64,000 bases of DNA from Paraburkholderia fynbosensis (GCF_902859935.1 NZ_CADIKI010000021.1:100166-164165); one strand, 5' to 3'; shown: positions 26,095 through 34,373, numbered from the stretch's first letter. Translations and numbers: made by a program. The notes: generated from the letters alone by a model not told the origin.

Positions 26095-26775
26095 TTACCG
26101 CGAACCCTCCCGCGTTTTTTCGCTGCGACGAAGGCCTATGCTTCGACGAATGACGAACACGCCCGCAGCAATCGCAATGAGTAAGACAAGCATCAGTCCA
26201 GCGCCCAACCCTGTGCTGCTGCGAGATTCACCGACGCCGGAAGCCGAGGATGGGGTCACTGGTGAAGAAACCTGGCTCGCGACCGGCTGCGGGAGCGCAA
26301 CGCCGGCCGCGCTACCCTGACGCACAAGCGATGCTTCGGAGGTTGGTAATGCCGCCGCGGATGCTGGTAGGCCTTGAGTCGCAGAAAGAGCGTCTGCATC
26401 GGAAGTAGGTCCGACAGGGGCTACTTCCGTCGCGGAGGCAATAGCAGGCATAGGCACAACGGCGGCATTTGCTTCGACCGACCTGGCAATTGTTTTCCAT
26501 TGCGCAAATACCGTGTCAATGCAGTGGACGTCGGAGCAGGCGTTTCGCGATTGCCTCCATCGGGTAAGCTGCTCGGGCGATAGCTTCCCGCTATTCAGCA
26601 AGGCCTGCTGCTCAGCCGCGATATCGTCGTACTCGTTGTCGAGTATCGCGTGGTCGCATATGACGCGCTCGGCGGGTTGCCGCGTGGTAGCGCATTGAAT
26701 ATCGCTCGCCCATGCCCCGGTCGAGCTGAGGGTTGCCATGGAAAACAAAAATGCCAAACATCGTCTCGGATGCAT
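26095..26775 (-). CDS. Exported LprI-like protein with C-terminal membrane anchor
   Basis: The product is 226 residues; the ATG at 26775 has AAAGGAGG five bases upstream. A signal peptide (MHPRRCLAFLFSMATLSSTG, cleavage near AWA-S) precedes a domain with IQCATTRQPAERVICDHAIL and a second Cys pair (NACSDVHCIDTVF), a pattern of the LprI/DUF1311 lysozyme-inhibitor-like fold. A Pro/Ala/Ser linker follows, then one membrane helix (GLGAGLMLVLLIAIAAGVFVI) and a short basic tail. It would sit in the inner membrane facing the periplasm. The role is unknown. Confidence 0.65.
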   Translation of the reverse strand: MHPRRCLAFLFSMATLSSTGAWASDIQCATTRQPAERVICDHAILDNEYDDIAAEQQALLNSGKLSPEQLTRWRQSRNACSDVHCIDTVFAQWKTIARSVEANAAVVPMPAIASATEVAPVGPTSDADALSATQGLPASAAALPTSEASLVRQGSAAGVALPQPVASQVSSPVTPSSASGVGESRSSTGLGAGLMLVLLIAIAAGVFVIRRSIGLRRSEKTREGSR

Positions 26776-26962
26776 TAGTCCTCCTTTTGAACCGGTTGCC
26801 GCAGGGCCGGCGCTTGGCGAGACAATGCAAGTCGAACGGCCAACGGGTCACGGTTCTTGAGACCGCGCCACACCAGCCAAGTTGCCGTCCGGCATCTTAA
26901 GGACCAGGCGCGACGTCGCATCGTCGGCGCAGGAAGGCAGTGGCGTTGCAACAAGCCGAGGT

Positions 26963-27298
26963 CTAATCCATTGAAAAGACAACAGCCGCCATGTCGTCGA
27001 CCTGCGTGAAGCTGCGGGCGAAACGATAGAGCTGGCCGTTGATTTGCACCTCGTTCACGCCCGAAAAAGTCGACTCCAGCATACTGTTTGCCACCGATGT
27101 TGCAATCGTAGCAATCTGCTTCAGGTCTTCGCGCAGACCCGCGGGGTCGCCCAAATACACGATGCAGACATCGTCGGTGGGCCGCATCATCACGATGCTC
27201 GTCGCGCTATCAAGTGCACGCTCCAGATACGCCGCGAGTGTTCGCAGGGATTCCGGAACGTCTTCCGGCCCGGTGGCCAACTCGTTGTGGTCCGTCAT
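26963..27298 (-). CDS. Conserved hypothetical protein, 111 aa
   Basis: The ATG at 27298 is preceded by GGAG at good spacing. The product (MTDHNELATGPEDVPESLRT...) is soluble, acidic, has no cysteine and no signal peptide. It shows an alternating pattern ending QLYRFARSFTQVDDMAAVVF, suggesting a small alpha/beta fold. I do not recognise the family. It is divergent from the thioesterase gene and has no functional neighbours. Confidence 0.6.
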   Translation of the reverse strand: MTDHNELATGPEDVPESLRTLAAYLERALDSATSIVMMRPTDDVCIVYLGDPAGLREDLKQIATIATSVANSMLESTFSGVNEVQINGQLYRFARSFTQVDDMAAVVFSMD

Positions 27299-27651
27299 TT
27301 GTAGCTCCGGTGACTTACGGCCAGGTAACCGAATTAATGTACCTCTGCACATCGAGAAAATGTCTGCAGGGTAGAAAAAAGTTTTCAACGTTCGGCAACA
27401 GGGAGGGAAAAGACGTCCATCTCGCTGAACGAATAGCAGTGAGTCGATGGGCCGCCATTCCCGATGGCCGCTTCCGTTTTCCGCTTTCGAAACGCCGAAC
27501 GTCACGACGAGTGCTTGGCCGTTCTGGCGTGAACATATGTTCGAGACGGTGCTCTACAGATTGATCCGCGTCCAACGCGCCGTGTTTCATCATCGCGGCT
27601 ATCATGCAGTCCCGGCCACCCATGGCAGCTATCTGGTCACTGGGTTATCGC
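27299..27651. other. Divergent intergenic region
   Basis: This 353-base stretch separates two divergent genes. It is less GC-rich than the flanks and contains scattered AT-rich words (for example GAATTAATGTACC near 27332) that could hold promoters, but no convincing -35/-10 pair, repeat or gene was seen. Confidence 0.5.
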
Positions 27652-28191
27652 ATGAGTCTCCTGCTACGTCTAATACTTCTGTTGTTGAGCAGCGCTCGCC
27701 GCAGCCGGCTGCATGTGCTCGACACCTGCGTCACGCCGTTTCGCGTCTGGATAAACGATCTCGACGTATTGCTTCACATGAATAACGGACGCTATTTCAC
27801 GATCCTCGATCTTGCGCGCGTCGATCTGATGATGCGCAGCGGCCTGTGGCGGCAATTGAGAGCAGAAGGTTGGTATCCGGTCGTCACACTGGAAACGCTG
27901 CGCTTTCATCGCTCGTTGGAGCTGGGTGATCGCTATGACGTACACACTCGCGTTATCGGCTGGGATGAAAAGCACGTCTTCATCGAACAGGGCTTCGTGC
28001 GGGGCGATGTGCAAGTCGCGCTGGCCGTTGTTCGGGCGCGGTTCCTGAAACGAAAGGGCGGTACCGTGACGACTGCCGAATTGCTCGCACTGGCGGCCAT
28101 TACTCAAGCGTCGCCGGTGTTACCCGAGTGGGTCGCGAGCTGGAGCGAGGCCGAGGGCGGAATGGCGTTTCAGCCGTCTTCTTCGACGTAA
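27652..28191 (+). CDS. Acyl-CoA thioesterase-like protein (hotdog fold, THEM6-like)
   Basis: The product is 179 residues from ATG 27652; an ATG at 27604 would add 16. A hydrophobic N-terminus (MSLLLRLILLLLSSARR) precedes a hotdog domain: TPFRVWINDLDVLLHMNNGRYF carries the LxHMNNxxY motif of 4-hydroxybenzoyl-CoA thioesterase relatives. The C-terminus has GFVRGDVQVALAVVRARFLKR. It may hydrolyse a long or branched acyl-CoA near the membrane; the substrate is unknown. Confidence 0.78.
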   Translation: MSLLLRLILLLLSSARRSRLHVLDTCVTPFRVWINDLDVLLHMNNGRYFTILDLARVDLMMRSGLWRQLRAEGWYPVVTLETLRFHRSLELGDRYDVHTRVIGWDEKHVFIEQGFVRGDVQVALAVVRARFLKRKGGTVTTAELLALAAITQASPVLPEWVASWSEAEGGMAFQPSSST

Positions 28192-28379
28192 CCGGCTGCG
28201 GTGCAATCGGGCGGCGCCACGCCGCGCGAAGCAGTCGGCAACGTAGACCCGCGCGCAATGCGTTCATCGTCGCGTGCAGCGGCGAAAACACGAAGTCTCG
28301 CAGCAGACCGGACCACGTGCTGTCCAGAGAACAGAGTCTTCCTGAGCGGTTCGATCGTCAGCGCCGGCGCAGGCAACAA

Positions 28380-28928
28380 TCAATTCCTTGCCAACGCGAC
28401 GGCCACGGCCGAAATAAACTCGGCCCGCACGCTGTCGCCGACTCTCAGCCGAGCGAGCGGAATGTCCTGCGCGGCTCGCAATACCTGCTGGTGCCGTGGT
28501 CCACGCAGCGTCACGAGGCGGTTCTTGCGATCGATCTTCGTCACCGTCGCGACAACTCGCACCCGATGCGGGGACGACGTCGTCCCCGCCGATGCAGGAA
28601 TCGCCATGGTCGTCTCGACGCGCTCACGCATCCCTTTTGTAGCGAGCTTGTCGATGCGAAGCAGTAGTGCCTGTTGATAAGCCAGGTTCAGCTTGTCGCT
28701 GACGCGCAGCCAAGTGACGTCGACCAAGGCGGGATTCACGTCCACGTCGGCAAGTTTGTCGCGCGGGCCGCGTCGCGTCGCGCTATTGGTGGCGGCATTG
28801 ATCGCGGCAACGCGTACCTGCGCATGAACGACGTTCGCTTTCCCGAGTGCAGCTTGCGCGGCGTCGTATCCGACGTCGGCGTTCTGCGCAAAGCCGGGTT
28901 GACTGGCTGCGGCCGTCAGCACGGTCAT
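28380..28928 (-). CDS. Putative exported hypothetical protein with C-terminal beta domain
   Basis: The open frame encodes 182 residues from ATG 28928. The mature part has an Ala/Asn-rich helical region, then RVRVVATVTKIDRKNRLVTLRGP...LARLRVGDSVRAEF, a small beta domain I recall from several exported proteins of this family of bacteria. The N-terminus MTVLTAAASQPGFAQ looks like the second half of a signal peptide. A GTG at 28947 in the adjacent frame reads MKRGR, the basic start such a signal needs, so a one-base frameshift may have split it. Function unknown. Confidence 0.5.
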   Translation of the reverse strand: MTVLTAAASQPGFAQNADVGYDAAQAALGKANVVHAQVRVAAINAATNSATRRGPRDKLADVDVNPALVDVTWLRVSDKLNLAYQQALLLRIDKLATKGMRERVETTMAIPASAGTTSSPHRVRVVATVTKIDRKNRLVTLRGPRHQQVLRAAQDIPLARLRVGDSVRAEFISAVAVALARN

Positions 28929-29045
28929 CAGCGCGGCCGCGTTTCACATGACAGCAGCCGCTGAGCCCCTTCCGCGCAGACTAGCCATTCGTTGCTCCGA
29001 AACGATCGCGCGAGGCAACCGCCGGCGGATCGCCGTACGCCCTCC

Positions 29046-29306
29046 TCACAACTCCGGGCGCGCCAGGTCGCTGGCCACGATGTGTTCGCCGTACACCTGA
29101 GCGGCTGCAATCGCCTCCAGTTTGGACGGATACGGGCCGAGCTCCGGGGCGCCGTCGAACGGAAACAGCACGCGACCGTCGGTGGACCGTATTACTTTCA
29201 ACACGCCAAAGAAACGCCGGTAGCCGGCCATCTTCGACATGGCCGATACTTCGAAATCGTCCTCCGATGTGCCGGGGACGCTGGGAATAAACGCAATCTT
29301 GCTCAT
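29046..29306 (-). CDS. Small conserved hypothetical protein (DUF6723-like)
   Basis: The product is 86 residues from ATG 29306; an ATG at 29318 adds four. The core YRRFFGVLKVIRSTDGRVLFPFDG and the tail AIAAAQVYGEHIVASDL resemble a small Burkholderiales family that I believe is DUF6723; this name is from memory. No signal or membrane segment is present. Function unknown. Confidence 0.6.
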   Translation of the reverse strand: MSKIAFIPSVPGTSEDDFEVSAMSKMAGYRRFFGVLKVIRSTDGRVLFPFDGAPELGPYPSKLEAIAAAQVYGEHIVASDLARPEL

Positions 29307-29766
29307 ACCTGAAAACATCTCTTGTTCGATGGGACGGCATCGGTGGGAAACGTCAAGCCTACACCCGGTTGTCCGCCACCCTGTTCACGGGCGGCGTTCA
29401 TTGTCTCAAATACGGGGGAGTTCAACCGGCAACGGGGAGGGGTCGACGTAATTAAGCTGTGGATGGAGCGGCAGCATCTTGAAGCTTCGCTGCTCGCGAC
29501 ACTGGAGCATTGTCGAACTCGATCACTGTCTTGAGTCACAAATGCAACTAACGGAACAGAAGCCAAGAGTCAAAAAACCTGTTCAGCAATCCGGCTGCGA
29601 GCACTCCGACACACCGACCCTCGATTACGATCTGAACGCGAACGGAGTGAGGTGAACAGCGCGGGAAACCCATCATCCTTGATTTAAAAAGAGAAATTGC
29701 GCTCGCCGGACGCCTCGTTTCGGGGCGACGCTATAATGCCCCGGTCCTCATCCTTCCATTCCCGTC
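29307..29766. other. Non-coding region before the transglycosylase gene
   Basis: This 460-base gap has only a near-consensus -10 element at its right end. An 87-codon frame on the minus strand (29303-29566) was considered and rejected. No repeat or RNA gene was recognised. Confidence 0.5.
29732..29737 (+). promoter_or_regulatory. Perfect -10 element TATAAT
   Basis: TATAAT lies 30 bases ahead of the start at 29767. No good -35 box is 16-18 bases upstream, so activity may need an activator or an alternative contact. Confidence 0.45.
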
Positions 29767-30405
29767 ATGAGCCGGTTACTTTGCCTGATCGTGCTTTCGC
29801 TCGGCCTGATGCAGACCGCAACGGCCGACGAGAACACCGACCGCATGTCCGCGTATCTGACGCACAAGTTCGGTCTCGCAAAAGATAAAGCTCAAAAGAT
29901 TTCCGACGCGGTGCAATCCGCTGCTTCGAAATATTCCCTCCCGCCGGCGCTTCTGCTGGCCATCATCTCGATCGAATCCCGCTTCAAGGAAAAGGCCAAG
30001 GGTGCCAACGGTGCGACCGGCCTGATGCAGGTGGTGCCGCAGGCTCATCGCGGGCTGCTGAGGAACGTCAAGGACCTCACGGAGCCGACCGCGAACATCG
30101 AAGTGGGCTCGGCCATCCTGTACGGCTACATGCGCTCGGCCAACGGCGACCTGAACGCCGCGCTCAAGAACTACGGCGGTTCAAAGGCCTATGCGCAAAA
30201 GGTCAGCTTGCGCGCCGAAGATTTCGCCGGGATCGCCCCGTCGCAAGACCCCGGCCAGCATCCTGAAACGGCCGCCGACACTTGCAAGGATGAGCGTTGC
30301 CAGGCGCCCGGTTACTGGGCGAACGCGTTTACGGTGCCTGCAATCACTGCCGCAGCCCAAGCGAGCAGCGCCGCGGCGAGTGGTTTGCCTGCGGCACCGC
30401 ACTGA
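29767..30405 (+). CDS. Exported lytic transglycosylase (SLT domain)
   Basis: This 212-residue protein has a signal peptide (MSRLLCLIVLSLGLMQTATA). The SLT domain shows the catalytic Glu in ISIESRFKEKAKGANGATG, then LMQVVPQAHRG, ILYGYMRSANGDLNAALKNYGG. It resembles small VirB1/MltE-type peptidoglycan lyases. The C-terminal ~50 residues are Ala-rich and may be a linker. No secretion-system genes are beside it, so a specialised assembly role is not indicated. Confidence 0.85.
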   Translation: MSRLLCLIVLSLGLMQTATADENTDRMSAYLTHKFGLAKDKAQKISDAVQSAASKYSLPPALLLAIISIESRFKEKAKGANGATGLMQVVPQAHRGLLRNVKDLTEPTANIEVGSAILYGYMRSANGDLNAALKNYGGSKAYAQKVSLRAEDFAGIAPSQDPGQHPETAADTCKDERCQAPGYWANAFTVPAITAAAQASSAAASGLPAAPH

Positions 30406-30582
30406 GCTGGTTTTTCCTTTCGTTTTCTTTCCTCCTGCGGCGCTACAACCCGCCGCGGTAGTCGTTCGTCATGCAGTGCAAGGCGGCGCGCGGCTGACAT
30501 TGCATGCTTTTTACGCACACCGGGCGACCCGCTCTACAATGCATTTCCATTCGCGCTCACACAGCGTCCCTTGCAATCGACC

Positions 30583-31269
30583 ATGTTGACCTCGCTTTCC
30601 AGAACCACGACCTCGGCCCTGTTCGGCCTATTGATCCTCGCCGCGTGCAGCAGCGCACCGCAACCGAAATTTCAGCAGGAATTGTTCGAAACCGGCGCGA
30701 GTCCTTACGCACGCAATTTCAATTCGAGCACCACGGATAGCTGCGAAGCCGCGCGCCGCGCCCTGCTGAGCCAAGGCTACCTGACGACGATGACCGGCAA
30801 CGATACCGTCGACGGAACCAAGAACTTCCAGCCGACAGGCGACACCCACGTCGTCGTCGAGTTTCATGTGGTCTGCACGCCCGGCGAGGAGGCGAGCGAT
30901 ACCAGCATCGTTTACGTCAACGCCGTGCAGAACGGCTTTGCGCTGAAGAAAAGCGATACGTCGGCAAGCGTCGGGCTCAGCGTGCTGGGTTCGCTGTCGC
31001 TGCCGATCCGCTCGAACAGCGACGCGATGGTCAAGATCTCGAGCGAAACCATTCCGTCGGGCAAGTTCTATGACCGCTTCTTCGGTCTCGTGGATCACTA
31101 TCTGCAGACCGTCGTGCGCACGCAGCCGGTTGCCAATAGCCACATCGAAACGCGTCTTCTGCCGATGCCGGTCGAAGTGACGACGCCCACGCTCGTTCCC
31201 GACTTGCCTGCGCCAGTGGGTCAGGCCACCGCGGTTCAACCGGCAAGCGGAGTTCTCGCGTTGCCCTGA
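30583..31269 (+). CDS. DUF2242 family lipoprotein
   Basis: The product is 228 residues from ATG 30583. The lipobox LLILAACSS follows a short signal sequence, so the mature protein should begin with a lipidated Cys. The DUF2242 core includes FETGASPYARNFNSSTTDSC, CEAARRALLSQGYLTT and DRFFGLVDHYLQTV. It is a periplasmic or outer-membrane lipoprotein of unknown function, common in Burkholderiaceae. Confidence 0.8.
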   Translation: MLTSLSRTTTSALFGLLILAACSSAPQPKFQQELFETGASPYARNFNSSTTDSCEAARRALLSQGYLTTMTGNDTVDGTKNFQPTGDTHVVVEFHVVCTPGEEASDTSIVYVNAVQNGFALKKSDTSASVGLSVLGSLSLPIRSNSDAMVKISSETIPSGKFYDRFFGLVDHYLQTVVRTQPVANSHIETRLLPMPVEVTTPTLVPDLPAPVGQATAVQPASGVLALP

Positions 31270-31850
31270 GGTGCGGTTCCGCGTGAACGAACGGTTAGGG
31301 TAGGGCTGATCAAGACCGCTCAGCCTTCGATCTCATCGCGCAGCGGTACTTATCCTAAGTCTTTTACTTCATACGTATACATATGTAGTAGTAGTTAACA
31401 AGGATCGACCGCCTCTGTGGATAACTCGCAAATGTCCCATCGCATCAATGTCATGCGGAATCCATAACCCTGCGGAACGAGCCTGTAGAAAAACTACAAA
31501 GCGGGGATAACTCTGACGCGGCCCTCTCGCGCGTCCCCTTTATCAAGAATCCGCGCACAGGCTGTCCTATGCGCTATCCCAAAGTTATTCATACATCTGT
31601 GTGGATAACTTACCTCCCCGGCCATTTCTTCTACAGGCCGTCGAGCCGGGCACTTCCGGCGCAAAGAGCGCTCGCCAGCGTACAGACGCTCATCTGCCGA
31701 GCGCGCACATTGAGACTGGACGGTACGAAGATTGCGTGTCTCTTTTTGCAAGCGCAACTGTTGCTAATTAGCGAAAAACATTTCGGCAACGCCCATCCAG
31801 GCATAGAGTTAAAGTGTTTTCTGAAGTTATTGGTGCAGTGCGGGGGGTGT
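31270..31850. other. Long intergenic region with DnaA boxes and small palindromes
   Basis: This 581-base non-coding stretch is more AT-rich than its surroundings. It contains two perfect DnaA boxes and weaker ones (31350-31608), an AT-rich run at 31361-31402, a hairpin TGTAG/CTACA at 31484-31498, and a perfect palindrome GCTAATTAGC at 31763-31772. No reliable gene was found in it. Confidence 0.7.
31350..31608. promoter_or_regulatory. Cluster of DnaA boxes
   Basis: TGTGGATAA, the complement of the consensus TTATCCACA, occurs exactly at 31416-31424 and 31600-31608, both in the same orientation. Near matches are TTATCCTAA at 31350-31358, CGGGGATAA at 31502-31510 and TTATTCATA at 31585-31593. 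An AT-rich run (31361-31402) lies between the first two. The arrangement could bind or titrate DnaA. No dnaA, rep or par gene is nearby. Confidence 0.55.
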
Positions 31851-32057
31851 ATGAAACGCAGATCAGCACGACAGCTCGTCCGTCTTCTCGCGGATATCCG
31901 ACATGCCACCCATTGCAGCACGCTGCGGGCGGTAGCCACCAACCGGGCCATCGCCCTCGCATCCGAGGAAGCCGACGCGGACGCCGCCGGCGGCGACGAC
32001 AACCCTGAATCCCCGCGCGATGCGCGTCAGGACAAGCCGCTCAGGAGCGGATCATGA
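31851..32057 (+). CDS. Small hypothetical protein, 68 aa
   Basis: The ATG at 31851 follows a G-rich CGGGGGGTGT. The product begins MKRRSARQLVRLLADIRHAT, a basic amphipathic helix, and ends in an acidic/Pro-rich tail (EEADADAAGGDDNPES). No domain is recognised. Its stop overlaps the next start (ATGA, 32054-32057), which supports both as real coupled genes. Confidence 0.5.
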   Translation: MKRRSARQLVRLLADIRHATHCSTLRAVATNRAIALASEEADADAAGGDDNPESPRDARQDKPLRSGS

Positions 32058-32305
32058 GAGCCGCGAGCGAACAGTCGCTGCGTTTTCTGGTGGAGAAGTG
32101 GCTCGCACCGGCGCAGTCCGCGCCGGTCCACGTCACCGAATTCAGCCGCACCCGCGTGGGAGGCCGGCGTTATGTACGCGTCGAGACGTCTGCCGAGGGC
32201 GGCACACGAAGTCTCTTCTTCTTTCGTCACGACGACGGCTGTTGGTGCGTGTTTCCGCCGACGGGCGATACGTCGAATGTTTTTGCTCATCCGCGCGCGG
32301 CGTAG
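32054..32305 (+). CDS. Small hypothetical protein, 83 aa
   Basis: The ATG at 32054 has AGGAG at good spacing and overlaps the previous gene by four bases. The product has a predicted alpha-beta-beta pattern: SLRFLVEKWLAP, VHVTEFSRTRVGGRRYVRVE and RSLFFFRHDDGCWCVFPP. It is soluble, with two Cys near the C-terminus. I do not recognise the family. Confidence 0.6.
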   Translation: MRAASEQSLRFLVEKWLAPAQSAPVHVTEFSRTRVGGRRYVRVETSAEGGTRSLFFFRHDDGCWCVFPPTGDTSNVFAHPRAA

Positions 32306-32390
32306 CTGATGCACCCAGGGTGAGGGGCGCCGGGCGGGTCGCGGAGCGTCTTCGGCGTCTCGAGCGAGGCGCGCTGGCTACGCTACGCCG

Positions 32391-33320
32391 TCACGACGCC
32401 TGACGCACGCGCCCACGCCCACGTCGCCAGCCTGGCATCACCTGACACACGATCAAGCCCGCCAGCATCAGTGCGCAGCCAAACATCGCGCGTGTCGACA
32501 GCGTTTCGCCCAGCACAAGCCAACCCGCGAGCGCGGCGAACACCCCTTCCATGCTGAAGATTACCGCCGCGTGCGAAGGTGCCGCGTACTTTTGCGCGAC
32601 CACCTGAATCGTATAAGCGACGCCCACGGACAGTGCTCCACCGTAGGCGATCGTCGGGCCGGCGCGCGCGATCACGGCAAGACTAACCGGCTCGATGGCG
32701 AGGCCGACCACGAGGCATGTCGCGCCGCACGTCACGAATTGCACGAGTGCGAGCATGAGCGTGTCGTGGCGCAGTGCGAAGCGCCCGACGAGCATCATCT
32801 GCACGGAGATCACGAGGGCGCCTGCCAGTTGATACCAGTCGCCGTCACGCATCGAAAAGTGTTCGTCGACGCTCAGAAAATACATGCCGACGGCCGCCAG
32901 CGACGCGCCGAGCCACGTGGCAACGCCGGTGCGGTGCCGAAACAGCACGCCGAGCAAGGGCACGATGAGCACGTATAGCGAGCTGATGAAGCCGGCGTTG
33001 GCGACCTTGGTGTATTGCAGGCCGATCTGCTGCAAGGAGATCGACGCGGCCAGCACCACGCCGAGCAGCGCGCCGGCGCCGAGCAACTCGCGTGCGCCGC
33101 CGGGTTCGCGCTTCGACAGTTCGGCGAGCGCGGAGCGCCGCACGCACACGATCAGCGTCAGCACGACGAGCGCGCCGAGCAAGAAGCGCAAGCCGGTGAA
33201 CAGGAACGGTCCGATCGCATCGAGACTCAGGCGTTGCGCGACGAATGCGGAGCCCCAGATCATCGCGGCGATCAGCATCAGCAGATTGGCGCGCAGGTGT
33301 TGGCGGGTGTCGGGATTCAC
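32391..33320 (-). CDS. EamA/DMT superfamily exporter
   Basis: From GTG 33320 the product is ~309 residues (an ATG at 33398 would add 26 with no membrane segment). It has about ten membrane helices in two EamA repeats. The first begins ANLLMLIAAMIWGSAFVAQR; the second has PTIAYGGALSVGVAYTIQVVAQKYA and ends in VLGETLSTRAMFGCALMLAGL. Such proteins export amino acids or other metabolites across the inner membrane; the substrate is not readable. It is divergent from the IclR regulator. Confidence 0.85.
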   Translation of the reverse strand: MNPDTRQHLRANLLMLIAAMIWGSAFVAQRLSLDAIGPFLFTGLRFLLGALVVLTLIVCVRRSALAELSKREPGGARELLGAGALLGVVLAASISLQQIGLQYTKVANAGFISSLYVLIVPLLGVLFRHRTGVATWLGASLAAVGMYFLSVDEHFSMRDGDWYQLAGALVISVQMMLVGRFALRHDTLMLALVQFVTCGATCLVVGLAIEPVSLAVIARAGPTIAYGGALSVGVAYTIQVVAQKYAAPSHAAVIFSMEGVFAALAGWLVLGETLSTRAMFGCALMLAGLIVCQVMPGWRRGRGRVRQAS

Positions 33321-33620
33321 GGGCGGTTGTTCGAGTGGGACGGTTCTTGTGAGGCGTTCGCGGCGTTTCGGGCAGGCGGCGCTGTGCGCGCGATGCAACG
33401 CGGAGGGACTTCAACGCACGCGCGCTGCCCTGTTCCGAATCGCCCACATGATACGCGGGCAGCCGGCCATTATCGGAACGACGGGTGGGTGGCCACGGCG
33501 TCGGTCGGTTTGCATTGAACCGCCTTCCCGTGCACACCGTCCAACTCGCGCGATAATCGCGCAACAGCTGTTCGGCCCAACGACACCTCACGCCACCCCG
33601 CCGACTTTCAAACAACCGCG
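33321..33620. other. Divergent region between the EamA and IclR genes
   Basis: This ~300-base region holds a 15-base perfect palindrome at 33548-33562 and no gene that I can support. Confidence 0.5.
33548..33562. promoter_or_regulatory. Palindrome GCGCGATAATCGCGC, candidate operator
   Basis: Seven-base arms GCGCGAT and ATCGCGC surround a central A, 58 bases ahead of the iclR-family start. Its place between divergent genes suits an operator for the adjacent regulator; this is inference. Confidence 0.4.
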
Positions 33621-34373
33621 ATGGACGACAAAGACTGGATCGCCGGCGCCGCGAAGGCGTTGGCAATCATCGAAGCATTCGACGAAGAGCATGCCCGCAT
33701 GACGCCGACGATGGTGGCCGCCCGCGCGAGCCTGTCGCGCACCGCAGCGCGTCGTTACCTGTTGACGCTGCGCGAGCTCGGCTACGTGGACACCGATGGC
33801 AAGCTGTTCTGGCTCGCGCCTCGCGTGCTGCGGCTCGGCCAGTCGTATCTGGATTCGGCGCGCCTGCCGCGCACCGTCCAGCCGTTTCTCCAGCGCATCA
33901 CCGCGACGGTGCAGGAAACCGCGCTGGTCGCGATCCTCGACGAACACGACGTGGTGTACGTCGCGCGCAACGGCGTGAACCGCACGATGGCGGTCGGCTT
34001 CGTGCTCGGTTCGCGCGCGCCGGCGCCGTTGTCGTCGGCGGGATTGGTGTTGCTGGCGTTCCAGGCGCCCGAAAACATCGATCATTGGCTCGCGTCCTAT
34101 CCGATCAAGGTGTTCACGCCCTATACCTACTCGACGATCGAACGGCTGCGCGAAGTGCTCGGTGAAATCCGCCGCAACGGTTACGTGGTCACCGACCAGC
34201 AACTTGAACTGGGGGTGCGCGGCGTCGCGGTGCCGTTGCGCGACCGGCATGGCTCGGTGGTGGCGGCGATCAGCGTCAGCATGCCGATCGGCCAGGAGTC
34301 GGCGCACACCGCGCTGCAGCGCGTGTTGCCGACCCTGCAGGAAACCGCCAGCCTGCTGCGCAATCTCGTCTGA
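33621..34373 (+). CDS. IclR family transcriptional regulator (PcaR/PobR-like)
   Basis: This 250-residue regulator has an N-terminal winged helix (ALAIIEAFDEEHARMTPTMV, ASLSRTAARRYLLTLRELGYV) and a C-terminal ligand-binding domain with RVLRLGQSYLDSARLPR, NRTMAVGFVLGSRAPAPLSS and ELGVRGVAVPLRDRHGSVVAA. The layout is that of PcaR/PcaU/PobR, regulators of aromatic acid catabolism. No pca genes are in the window, so its target may be elsewhere or the divergent exporter. Confidence 0.88.
   Translation: MDDKDWIAGAAKALAIIEAFDEEHARMTPTMVAARASLSRTAARRYLLTLRELGYVDTDGKLFWLAPRVLRLGQSYLDSARLPRTVQPFLQRITATVQETALVAILDEHDVVYVARNGVNRTMAVGFVLGSRAPAPLSSAGLVLLAFQAPENIDHWLASYPIKVFTPYTYSTIERLREVLGEIRRNGYVVTDQQLELGVRGVAVPLRDRHGSVVAAISVSMPIGQESAHTALQRVLPTLQETASLLRNLV

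Noticed and set aside
29303..29566. 87-codon minus-strand ORF
   Set aside because: Ser/Arg-rich without ribosome site and overlaps the neighbouring gene's start region.
31494..31757. 87-codon minus-strand ORF in the DnaA-box region
   Set aside because: No ribosome site or domain; the amino acid pattern looks non-coding.
31270..31850. Chromosomal or plasmid replication origin
   Set aside because: DnaA boxes are present, but there is no dnaA, rep, parAB or 13-mer array. Kept as a DnaA-box cluster only.
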